Origin: a bacterium
Lineage (GTDB): Bacteria; Bdellovibrionota; FAC87; UBA2466
NCBI GenBank assembly: GCA_019750655.1
Contig: JAIEOG010000084.1
Span: forward strand, 1-6,949
Length of the DNA: 6,949 bases
Reading direction: 5' to 3'
In this document: one piece after another, positions 1 through 6,534 of the stretch
Numbering within the stretch: the stretch's first letter is position 1
Layout: every line of letters starts with the position of its first letter
The notes under the pieces: model-generated
What the model saw: only the letters and a program-made list of their open reading frames with translations
Told to the model about the DNA's origin: nothing
Database searches by the model: none
Position numbers and translations under genes: made by a program

Positions 1-144
1 GCTGTAGTTCTGCCCTGTCTCGCGGCCCGAGAGCTGGATAAGAAACGGCTCTACTTTCTGCTGCACACCCACGGACGTATTGCCGGTGCGCTCAGTGTAA
101 ATAATCGTTTCTTCGAGGATATTTTTAAGCGGCTTATTACCCAT
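1..144 (-). CDS. Unrecognised protein, N-terminal part, cut by the left window edge
   Basis: This is an open frame read leftward from an ATG at 144-142 to the window edge, 48 codons with no stop. It begins MGNKPLKNILEETIIYTERT and continues as a polar, mixed-charge sequence with no signal peptide or membrane segment. I do not recognise the family. A G-run (complement of 153-157) lies 8 nt before the ATG and serves as a Shine-Dalgarno-like site, similar to the G-rich site in front of sdhA. The preceding gene on the same strand ends 41 nt upstream, so the two may be co-transcribed. The start context and direction support a real gene. The function is unknown, and most of the protein lies outside the window. 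Confidence 0.6.
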   Translation of the reverse strand, partial: MGNKPLKNILEETIIYTERTGNTSVGVQQKVEPFLIQLSGRETGQNYS

Positions 145-147
145 AGT

Positions 148-169
148 CCTAGCCCCCTTTTCGGCTAAG
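148..169 (-). promoter_or_regulatory. Small hairpin enclosing the ribosome binding site of the leftmost gene
   Basis: On the minus strand the arms CTTAGCC (169-163) and GGCTAGG (154-148) can form a 7-bp stem with one U-G pair and an 8-nt loop. The G-run that would act as the Shine-Dalgarno site lies in the loop and 3' arm, 8 nt before the ATG at 144. It could tune initiation. There is no T-run after it, so it does not look like a terminator. A stem this short can arise by chance. Confidence 0.2.
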
Positions 170-185
170 AGCATGGAAAACTTGA

Positions 186-776
186 TTAGTCTCTGTTCGA
201 CTCTAAATAGTCATTCATATTTTGAAGTGGAAACAGCACGTCGGCATCGATGCTATCAGTGGGTTGTTTTGTCGTTGAGAAATCCATGCCTCGTCGAAGG
301 CACAACGCAAGGTTGTTTGAGAAATGCTGGAGGTAATAGTTTCCGGGGATAATCCGAACTTTCGAGGTGCTTTGGATTTTCTGAGTTCTGAAGTAATCCT
401 CTGCGGAGATGGGCGTCACCGTTGTACTTGTGGAAAGTTGAGGGTCGTAAATCATATCGCGGTACTTAACTATCACGTGCAGGGGGTCTTTTCCCAAGTC
501 GGTAACATAGAGCACTTGAGCATCCGCGAGATTCATTTCAGGAGACTCGGACATGGCCTGAAGTACCCTTTGAGCATTCACCGTACAGCTCAGGTATTCA
601 TTCACTGAAATCTGAACCGTCCGTGGAGGGGGTGGTGTCGGTTGTGGGGTTTTTGAGCGCGCAAAGTAGGGCAAAACTTGTTCGCAGAGCCAATGAAATG
701 GGCGGGGGCTTGCCCAGGAGTAAGTGGGAGCAAAAATGAGAAACAGAAAAAAAATGTTTCGTCCGACCCGAGCCAT
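186..776 (-). CDS. Exported 196-aa protein of unknown function, possible papain/transglutaminase-like fold
   Basis: The protein starts with a Sec-type signal peptide: Arg at positions 3 and 6, a hydrophobic core at about 8-18, and a likely cut after Ser-Trp-Ala at 22. It should therefore be periplasmic, secreted or outer-surface. A Pro-rich linker follows (about 42-52, with PTPPPP). The remainder looks like a small folded domain. Cys64 sits at the start of a predicted helix (LSCTVNAQRVLQAM). It is followed by strands with His100 (PLHVIVKY) and Asp111 (IYDPQL). This Cys, His, Asp order and spacing resembles papain-fold enzymes of the transglutaminase/protein-glutaminase kind, but the match is by eye only. 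Two other cysteines, 31 and 159, could form a disulfide. The gene starts 31 nt after sdhB ends with no terminator between, so read-through from the sdh operon is possible. The Shine-Dalgarno site is poor. The base composition looks more AT-rich than that of the sdh genes, so it may be an accessory gene. Confidence 0.75.
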   Translation of the reverse strand: MARVGRNIFFLFLIFAPTYSWASPRPFHWLCEQVLPYFARSKTPQPTPPPPRTVQISVNEYLSCTVNAQRVLQAMSESPEMNLADAQVLYVTDLGKDPLHVIVKYRDMIYDPQLSTSTTVTPISAEDYFRTQKIQSTSKVRIIPGNYYLQHFSNNLALCLRRGMDFSTTKQPTDSIDADVLFPLQNMNDYLESNRD

Positions 777-807
777 ACCTATCTTATCGGCGGAATCGAA
801 AAGACAT

Positions 808-1551
808 CTAAGAACAGGCCTTGGATTTGAGGATTTCGCGGCTGAGTTTTGCGATGTGTTTGACCGAGATTTCTTTCGGGCAAGCGGCTTCGCAGGCGCC
901 GGTGTTGGAGCAAGAGCCGAAGCCTTCTTTGTCCATTTGGGCGACCATATTCACAGCGCGCGTTTTACGTTCCGGCTCGCCTTGCGGGAGCTGGGCTAGG
1001 TGCATGACCTTCGCCGACACAAAGAGCATTGCCGAGGCGTTCTTGCAGGCCGCTACACAGGCGCCGCAGCCGATACAAGCTGCTGCATCCATCGCGCTTT
1101 CAGCGCGGGCTTCGCCAACGAGCAGCACGTTTCCGTCGACTGCCGTGCCGGTATTCACAGATGTGAATCCGCCGGCGGACATGATGCGGTCAAAAGCCGC
1201 ACGATCTCAGACCAAGTCTTTGATGACGGGGAAAGCGCGTGCACGCCAAGGCTCGATATAGAGCGTTTCGCCGTCTTTGAAGCGGCGCATGTGCAATTGG
1301 CAAGTCGCGGTACCCGTGTCGGGCCCGTGCGGGCAGCCATTGATCGTGAGCGAGCAGGAACCGCAGATGCCTTCGCGGCAATCGTGCTCAAACTCCACCG
1401 CTGGTTCGCCCTTGCGGACTAGCTCGACGTTTAACATGTCGAGCATTTCCAAAAAGGACATGTCGCCCGTGATCGAATCAATCGGGTAGCTGACAAACTT
1501 GCCAGAAGACTGCGGGGTTTCTTGACGCCAGATTTTGAGAGTAAATTTCAT
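808..1551 (-). pseudogene. sdhB: Succinate dehydrogenase/fumarate reductase iron-sulfur subunit, interrupted by one in-frame TGA
   Basis: SdhB carries electrons from the FAD of SdhA to the quinone site of SdhC through three Fe-S clusters. The frame from ATG 1551 to TAG 808 is 248 codons, normal for the family, but codon 115 (1209-1207) is TGA. Before it, residues 1-114 form the [2Fe-2S] domain with Cys58, 63, 66 and 84. After it the same frame resumes as DRAAFDRIMSAGGF, typical of SdhB. It then has CIGCGAC (Cys159, 162, 165) plus Cys224 before Pro for [4Fe-4S], and Cys169, 214 and 220 for [3Fe-4S]. Nothing else is damaged. The stop lies in the linker between the two domains. The 3' part has an in-frame ATG at 1182 (124 codons to the stop) but no Shine-Dalgarno site in front of it. 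The 5' part has a good GGGAG site 8 nt from its ATG, overlapping the sdhA stop. I call it a broken gene provisionally. Sequence error, stop read-through or a truly split subunit remain possible. The family assignment is certain. Confidence 0.9.
1207..1209 (-). other. In-frame TGA stop at the domain boundary of sdhB
   Basis: The minus-strand context is AAA GAC TTG GTC TGA GAT CGT GCG, that is KDLV-stop-DRA. Homologues usually read KDLV, then Val or another small residue, then a D/N-R-x-x-F-D-R motif, so exactly one residue is replaced and the frame is unchanged. TGA is not one base change from a Val codon, although it is GTA with the first two bases swapped. The next base is G, and there is no obvious read-through signal. 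Confidence 0.9.
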
Positions 1552-1563
1552 CGCCGCTGCTCC

Positions 1564-3504
1564 CTATTTGTAGTTGCGCTCCGCCAGCTTCACATTTTCG
1601 AAAACTAAGTTTTCTTTGTGCATCTTGGCGGGTTGGCCTTCGCCCTGGTACTGCCAAGCCGCGACGTAGCAGTATTTGCTGTCGTCGCGTTGGGCTTCGC
1701 CTTCCGGCGTTTGCGATTCTTCGCGCAAATGGCCGCCGCAGGATTCTTTGCGTTCTAGAGCGTCGACGCACATGAGCTCTGCGAGCTCCATGAAATCCGC
1801 CACGCGGCCTGCGAGTTCGAGCTCGGAGTTCATATTCGTTTCCGAACCGGGGATAAAGACGTCTTCCCAGAAAGCTTCGCGCAGCGTTTTGATTTCGCCG
1901 ATAGCTTTTTTCAAGCCGGCGTCATTGCGGGCCATCCCGCAGTGTTCCCAGAGAATCTTGCCGAGGTTGCGGTGGAACTCCAAAGCGGAAGTGCCGCTTT
2001 TGTTCTTCGACAGCAGGGCGATGCGCGCTTTGACGTCGCCTAACGTGCCCGCAAAAGCTTCGTGGCTCAAAGGCGCTGGCGCAAGCTTCGTTCCGCCGAG
2101 GTAGTTTCCAATGGTGTAAGGAGCGACGAAGTAGCCATCGGCCAATCCCTGCATGAGCGCCGAAGCGCCCAGGCGGTTGGCGCCATGGTCGGAGAAGTTT
2201 GCTTCGCCCAAGACGAAAAGGCCCGGCAAGTTGCTCATCAAGTGGTAATCGACCCACAAGCCGCCCATGACGTAGTGGACGGCAGGGTAGATGCGCATCG
2301 GGACTTCGTACGGGTTTTCATCGGTGATCTTTTCGTACATGGCGAAAAGGTTGCCGTACTTCGTTTCAATCGTCTCTTTGCCTTGGACGCGGATCGCATC
2401 GGCGAAGTCCAAGTACACGGCGAGGCCGCTCGAGCCGACGCCGCGGCCTTCGTCGCAAACGCGTTTTGCAGCGCGCGAGGCGATATCCCGAGGTGCTAAG
2501 TTCCCGAAGCTCGGGTACATGCGCTCCAAGTAATAATCGCGTTCGTCGACGGGGATCTGGGAAGGCGGGCGCTTATCGCCTTTCGCCTTCGGAACCCACA
2601 CGCGGCCGTCGTTGCGGAGCGATTCGGACATCAAAGTGAGTTTCGACTGGTGATCGCCCGTAACGGGGATGCACGTCGGGTGGATCTGCGTGAAGCAAGG
2701 ATTCGCCATGAGGGCGCCGCGCTTGTAAGCGCGCCAAGCCGCTGTGGCGTTGGATTTCTTTGCGTTCGTCGAAAGGTAGAAGATGTTTCCATAGCCGCCC
2801 GTGGCCAAAACGACGGCATCGGCGGTGTGGGTTTGCAGGGCGCCTGTTTTCAGGTTGCGCGTAACAATCCCACGGGCTTTGCCATCGACCACGACGAGAT
2901 CGAGCATCTCTTCGCGGGCGTGGAGCTCCAAGTGTTTCAGGCCGTACTGGCGCATCAAAGCGCTATAGGCACCGAGCAAAAGCTGCTGGCCCGTTTGGCC
3001 GCGAGCGTAGAAAGTACGCGAAACTTGGGCGCCGCCGAAAGAGCGGTTCGTTAGCGTGCCACCGTATTCGCGTGCGAAGGGCACGCCTTGGGCGACACAC
3101 TGGTCGATGATGCTCGCCGACACTTCGGCTAAGCGGTAGACGTTCGCTTCGCGGGCGCGGAAGTCGCCGCCTTTGATGGTGTCGTAGAAAAGCCGGTAAA
3201 CGGAATCACCGTCGTTTTGGTAATTCTTTGCGGCGTTGATCCCACCCTGGGCGGCGATGGAGTGCGCGCGGCGGGGGCTGTCGTGGTAGGTAAAGACCTT
3301 CACTTTATAGCCCTGTTCCGCGAGTGTTGCGGCGGCAGAAGCGCCGGCTAAGCCAGAGCCCACGACGATGACAGTAAACTTTTTGCGGTTGGCTGGAGCG
3401 ACGAGTTTGTTTTCAAACTTGCAGCGTGTCCACTTGCCCTGGAGATCCCCAGCCGGGATCCGGGAATCCATAAAACCGCCGGAAGATGTATTAGTGTCCG
3501 CCAT
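1564..3504 (-). CDS. sdhA: Succinate dehydrogenase/fumarate reductase flavoprotein subunit
   Basis: SdhA is the catalytic subunit of complex II. It interconverts succinate and fumarate on covalently bound FAD, on the cytoplasmic face of the inner membrane. The 646-residue product fits the type B family. It has the dinucleotide-binding motif GSGLAG (49-54) and the FAD-attachment segment HSIAAQGGINAA (81-92, His81 the likely covalent ligand). Substrate-site motifs are QIHPTCIP (273-280), RDIASR (339-344, with the catalytic Arg), HYVMGG (410-415) and GEANFSDHGANRLG (433-446). The C-terminal helical domain is complete and ends with the usual GGHLREE stretch near 590. I chose the ATG at 3504 because a GGGGGG site lies 7 nt upstream and sdhC ends one base before it. 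A frame open to 3564 would overlap sdhC. The ATG at 3471 is an alternative that would start nearer to the conserved DSRIPAG. The stop is TAG, with sdhB 12 nt further on. Confidence 0.97.
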   Translation of the reverse strand: MADTNTSSGGFMDSRIPAGDLQGKWTRCKFENKLVAPANRKKFTVIVVGSGLAGASAAATLAEQGYKVKVFTYHDSPRRAHSIAAQGGINAAKNYQNDGDSVYRLFYDTIKGGDFRAREANVYRLAEVSASIIDQCVAQGVPFAREYGGTLTNRSFGGAQVSRTFYARGQTGQQLLLGAYSALMRQYGLKHLELHAREEMLDLVVVDGKARGIVTRNLKTGALQTHTADAVVLATGGYGNIFYLSTNAKKSNATAAWRAYKRGALMANPCFTQIHPTCIPVTGDHQSKLTLMSESLRNDGRVWVPKAKGDKRPPSQIPVDERDYYLERMYPSFGNLAPRDIASRAAKRVCDEGRGVGSSGLAVYLDFADAIRVQGKETIETKYGNLFAMYEKITDENPYEVPMRIYPAVHYVMGGLWVDYHLMSNLPGLFVLGEANFSDHGANRLGASALMQGLADGYFVAPYTIGNYLGGTKLAPAPLSHEAFAGTLGDVKARIALLSKNKSGTSALEFHRNLGKILWEHCGMARNDAGLKKAIGEIKTLREAFWEDVFIPGSETNMNSELELAGRVADFMELAELMCVDALERKESCGGHLREESQTPEGEAQRDDSKYCYVAAWQYQGEGQPAKMHKENLVFENVKLAERNYK

Positions 3505-3505
3505 C

Positions 3506-4177
3506 TTATAGCCCCCCGCCTTGGCACATGATCCAGAACGGCTGGATGAAGAAACCGCCCGCAATCAGAATCGCCAAAGCCCAGCTGACTTTGCGCAATG
3601 TCGGATTGCGCACGCCCGTAATCCCCAAAGATTGGCAGATGGAAGCGATGCCGTGGCTTAGGTGCAGGCCCAAGATCACAAGGCACAGTGAGTACCAAGC
3701 CACATACGTGGGCGATTGGAATTTCTCGACGAGCAAGCGGTAGAGATCCCGCACTTCTACGCCGTCATAAGAGATGGAGTAGTAGGTCCCGTACTTGAAT
3801 GTAATGACGTGCAGCACCAAAAACACCAGGAGCAAAAGCCCCGAAAGCGCGATGGTACGCACTGCAAAACTCGCCGACTTGGGCCACTTGCCCGTGGAAA
3901 CATTGCCGACGGGGCGGGCGCGCTTGTTATCGCGTACCAGCCAGAGCGTAAACCCGATGTGCGTTAAGAACGCGACCAGCAAGAGCAGCTCCAGGAGCGG
4001 GAAGAGCGGCATGTGGGTCGTTTGGTGACCGTAAATATTGTAAAGCTTGGGGCTTATGAACATGATCAGGTTGCCTGCCATGTGCATTAGCGCGAAGAGG
4101 GCGATACCAAAACCGGTGAGCCCTACGATTTGTTTCTTGCCTACGGACGAAGTAATCCAGCTTTTGAAGTTTGCCAT
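3506..4177 (-). CDS. sdhC: Succinate dehydrogenase/fumarate reductase cytochrome b subunit, type B
   Basis: This is the membrane anchor of complex II. It binds two hemes b and passes electrons to menaquinone or ubiquinone. The 223-residue protein has five hydrophobic segments, at about 16-40, 58-81, 104-128, 155-182 and 197-216, the layout of single-subunit type B anchors. There is no sdhD. Histidines inside helices 1 to 4 (His32, His73, His123, His172 or His175) are in the places expected for the four axial heme ligands of the Bacillus-type protein; this assignment is inferred from spacing. The N-terminal segment LTGFGIALFALMHMAGN is characteristic of the family. The frame is open upstream to 4312, but the ATG at 4177 starts the conserved protein and avoids overlap with acnA. 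Its Shine-Dalgarno site is weak (GAAAGA). It is the first gene of the operon, and its TAA is one base from the sdhA ATG, so the two are probably translationally coupled. Confidence 0.96.
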   Translation of the reverse strand: MANFKSWITSSVGKKQIVGLTGFGIALFALMHMAGNLIMFISPKLYNIYGHQTTHMPLFPLLELLLLVAFLTHIGFTLWLVRDNKRARPVGNVSTGKWPKSASFAVRTIALSGLLLLVFLVLHVITFKYGTYYSISYDGVEVRDLYRLLVEKFQSPTYVAWYSLCLVILGLHLSHGIASICQSLGITGVRNPTLRKVSWALAILIAGGFFIQPFWIMCQGGGL

Positions 4178-4205
4178 GCCGTCTTTCAAAAAGTTGACTC
4201 CGATG

Positions 4206-4234
4206 AGGATAGTCGTTGCTGACAGCCCCGGCAA
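4206..4234 (-). promoter_or_regulatory. Candidate sigma-70-like promoter of sdhCAB
   Basis: On the minus strand, TTGCCG (4234-4229) and TATCCT (4211-4206) are separated by 17 nt, each matching four of six bases of the housekeeping consensus. Transcription would start near 4199, leaving a leader of about 20 nt before the sdhC ATG. The match is only moderate, but the place and spacing are right, and the gap offers few other options. Confidence 0.4.
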
Positions 4235-4248
4235 GCTCGCGCTATAAT
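4219..4248 (+). promoter_or_regulatory. Strong sigma-70-like promoter of acnA
   Basis: CTGACA (4219-4224, five of six bases) and TATAAT (4243-4248, perfect) are separated by 18 nt. The predicted start of transcription is about 4254-4256, that is, at the acnA ATG itself (4255). No Shine-Dalgarno site lies between the -10 box and the ATG. The promoter overlaps the candidate sdhC promoter on the other strand. Confidence 0.6.
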
Positions 4249-4254
4249 TCCGCC

Positions 4255-6534
4255 ATGGCAAAGTCTCGCACGATTGAAACAACCCCCGAAATGGTAACCG
4301 AAGTCTATGCAAAGATGCGCGATCGCATCGCCCGGACTTCCAAACGGCTTAACCGGAAGCTGACCCTGGCAGAGAAAATTCTCTTTGGCCACCTGGACAG
4401 CCCTGAGCAGCAAGAACTTTCAGCCGGGGAGAGCATTCTTGCGTTGCACCCCGACCGGGTAGCGATGCAGGACGCCACCGCCCAGATGGCGTTGTTGCAG
4501 TACCTTAGCTCCGGCCGCAAACAGACCGCGGCTCCGACGACGGTGCATTGCGACCATTTGATCCGCGCCCAATCGGGGGCGGTAAGCGATATGAAAACGG
4601 CTTTGGACGAGAACCGGGAAGTTTATGACTTCCTCCGCGATGCCTCTGCTAAGGCAGGGATCGGGTTCTGGAAGCCAGGCGCCGGGATTATTCATCAAGT
4701 CGTTTTGGAGAACTACGCTTTCCCAGGCGCGTTGATGATTGGGACGGATTCCCACACGCCCAATGCGGGTGGATTGGGAATGTTGGCTGTCGGTGTCGGC
4801 GGCGCAGATGCCGTGGACGTTATGGCCGGGCTGCCATGGGAAGTGAAATACCCCAAACTTGTTGGCGTTAAGCTCACGGGTAAAATGAGCGGCTGGACCT
4901 CGCCCAAAGACGTCATTTGTAAACTTTGCGGCATTCTCACGGTGAAGGGCGGCACGAACCGCATCATCGAATATTTCGGCCCGGGCGCTCGCACCATTAG
5001 CTGCACCGGTAAAGCCACGATCACCAATATGGGTGCGGAACTGGGAGCGACGACGTCGGTCTTCCCATTTGATGCCGGCATGGACAAGTATCTGCGCGCT
5101 ACGCGGCGCGCGGCGCTGGCCGATCTTGCGCAAAAGAATCTCGACTTGCTCGTTGCAGACGAAGACGTCGAAAAAAATCCCGAGAAATACTACGACCAGG
5201 TCATCGAAATCGACCTCTCCACCCTAGAACCCCAGGTGGTAGGTCCCCATTCGCCGGACGTTATTCGGTCGATGTCGGAATTGGGGGCAGACGCCAAGAA
5301 AAATGGCTGGCCCGATAAGCTTTCGGCAGCCCTCATTGGCAGCTGCACCAACTCTTCATACGAAGACATCTCGCGGGCGGCCGACTTGGCTGAACAAGCC
5401 GCGGCTCACGGTGTGAAGATTCCGGTGCCGTTCCTGGTGACCCCGGGTTCAGACCAGATCTACAAAACCATCCAACGCGATGGCCAGTTGAAGTCTCTGG
5501 AAAAAATCGGCGGTACGGTGCTCGCCAATGCTTGCGGCCCTTGCATCGGCCAGTGGAAGCGCTTGGACATCACTCCGGGCGAAACGAACTCGATTTTGAG
5601 CTCGTTCAACCGCAACTTCCCGGCTCGTAATGACGGCAACCCGCAGACGCTTTCATTCATCGGCAGTCCCGAGACGGTGATCGCCATCGCCTTGGGCGGT
5701 CGTTTGAGCTTCAACCCGCTCGCCGAAGAATTGACCGGCGCCGACGGTAAGAAATTCAAACTCCAAGCGCCTAAAGCTGCAGCGGACATTCCGCCTCAGG
5801 GTTTCATCGTGGCGGAAGAAGGCTACCTACCGCCTCCCGCGGATGGTTCCAACACGGACGTGAAGGTTTCGCCCGACAGCAAGCGCTTGCAGCTGCTATC
5901 GCCGTTCGCGGCTTGGGACGGCAAAGACTTCACGAAAATTCCGTTGTTGCTCAAAGCTAAGGGCAAATGCACGACTGACCATATTTCTCCGGCCGGTCCG
6001 TGGCTGAAGTTCCGCGGCCACCTGAACAACATCAGCGACAATATGTTCACGGGCGCTATCAACGCTTACAACGGGGAAGCGGGAAAGACCTTGAACCAGC
6101 TCACGGGCGATAAGAGCCAGTCTACGCCAGCCGTGGCACGCGACTATAAAGCCAAGGGCTTGCGCTGGGTGGTGGTAGGCGATGAGAACTACGGCGAAGG
6201 CAGCAGCCGCGAACACGCAGCGATGTCTCCGCGGTATCTCGGTGCCGCAGCCGTTATCGTGAAAAGCTTTGCGCGTATCCACGAGACGAACTTGAAAAAA
6301 CAAGGCGTCTTGCCGCTGACGTTTAAGAACCCAGCGGATTACGACAAAGTGCAAGCGACCGACAAAGTCAGCATCGTTGGCCTGTCGAAGCTCGCACCCA
6401 AACAGCCCCTGGAAGCGGTGCTCACCCATGCCGATGGCAAGGAAGACCGCATCCCGTTGAACCACTCCATGACCGCCGATCAGATCGCGTGGTTCAAGGC
6501 GGGTTCGGCGCTCAATCTTTTGTCTAAGGGATAA
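4255..6534 (+). CDS. acnA: Aconitate hydratase, mitochondrial-type
   Basis: Aconitase interconverts citrate and isocitrate through cis-aconitate in the TCA cycle, using a [4Fe-4S] cluster as Lewis acid in the cytoplasm. The 759-residue product is close in length to the mitochondrial enzyme and shorter than the roughly 890-residue bacterial AcnA/IRP1 type. The large aconitase domain covers about 35-490 and the swivel domain about 555-690. Cluster ligands are Cys364 (GSCTNS) and Cys427 and Cys430 (ACGPCIG), with the same 63- and 3-residue spacing as in the mitochondrial enzyme. Other active-site motifs are TDSHTPN (from 164) and the catalytic SSREH (650-654). All are intact. The frame is open back to a TTG at 4216, but homology begins after the ATG at 4255 and the promoter lies inside the extension, so 4255 is preferred. 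The symbol acnA is used loosely for this subfamily. It is transcribed divergently from sdhCAB and probably together with the next gene. Confidence 0.97.
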   Translation: MAKSRTIETTPEMVTEVYAKMRDRIARTSKRLNRKLTLAEKILFGHLDSPEQQELSAGESILALHPDRVAMQDATAQMALLQYLSSGRKQTAAPTTVHCDHLIRAQSGAVSDMKTALDENREVYDFLRDASAKAGIGFWKPGAGIIHQVVLENYAFPGALMIGTDSHTPNAGGLGMLAVGVGGADAVDVMAGLPWEVKYPKLVGVKLTGKMSGWTSPKDVICKLCGILTVKGGTNRIIEYFGPGARTISCTGKATITNMGAELGATTSVFPFDAGMDKYLRATRRAALADLAQKNLDLLVADEDVEKNPEKYYDQVIEIDLSTLEPQVVGPHSPDVIRSMSELGADAKKNGWPDKLSAALIGSCTNSSYEDISRAADLAEQAAAHGVKIPVPFLVTPGSDQIYKTIQRDGQLKSLEKIGGTVLANACGPCIGQWKRLDITPGETNSILSSFNRNFPARNDGNPQTLSFIGSPETVIAIALGGRLSFNPLAEELTGADGKKFKLQAPKAAADIPPQGFIVAEEGYLPPPADGSNTDVKVSPDSKRLQLLSPFAAWDGKDFTKIPLLLKAKGKCTTDHISPAGPWLKFRGHLNNISDNMFTGAINAYNGEAGKTLNQLTGDKSQSTPAVARDYKAKGLRWVVVGDENYGEGSSREHAAMSPRYLGAAAVIVKSFARIHETNLKKQGVLPLTFKNPADYDKVQATDKVSIVGLSKLAPKQPLEAVLTHADGKEDRIPLNHSMTADQIAWFKAGSALNLLSKG

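Noticed and set aside
324..608. Plus-strand frame of 94 codons opposite the exported 196-aa gene
   Set aside because: The minus-strand frame is longer and has a clear signal peptide and domain-like sequence. The plus-strand frame has neither.
777..807. Possible terminator between sdhB and the 196-aa gene
   Set aside because: The 31-nt gap has no inverted repeat followed by a T-run on the minus strand.
1207..1209. TGA in sdhB as a selenocysteine codon
   Set aside because: The position is a linker residue that is not a cysteine in the family, and I see no convincing SECIS-like stem-loop directly after it. A SECIS search would settle this.
2062..2499. Plus-strand frame of 145 codons inside sdhA
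   Set aside because: It is opposite a certain gene, with shadow-type composition and no start signals.
4178..4312. Upstream extension of sdhC by 45 codons
   Set aside because: It would overlap the start of acnA and cover the promoter region. The family similarity starts after the ATG at 4177.
4420..5133. Open frame of 237 codons on the minus strand opposite acnA
   Set aside because: It is the antisense shadow of a highly conserved gene. The translation is rich in Arg/Ala/Gly with no recognisable domain, and it has no own promoter or Shine-Dalgarno site.
5896..6465. Open frame of 189 codons on the minus strand opposite the acnA 3' half
   Set aside because: It lies wholly inside acnA and looks like a byproduct of GC-rich codon use. 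No family resemblance is seen.
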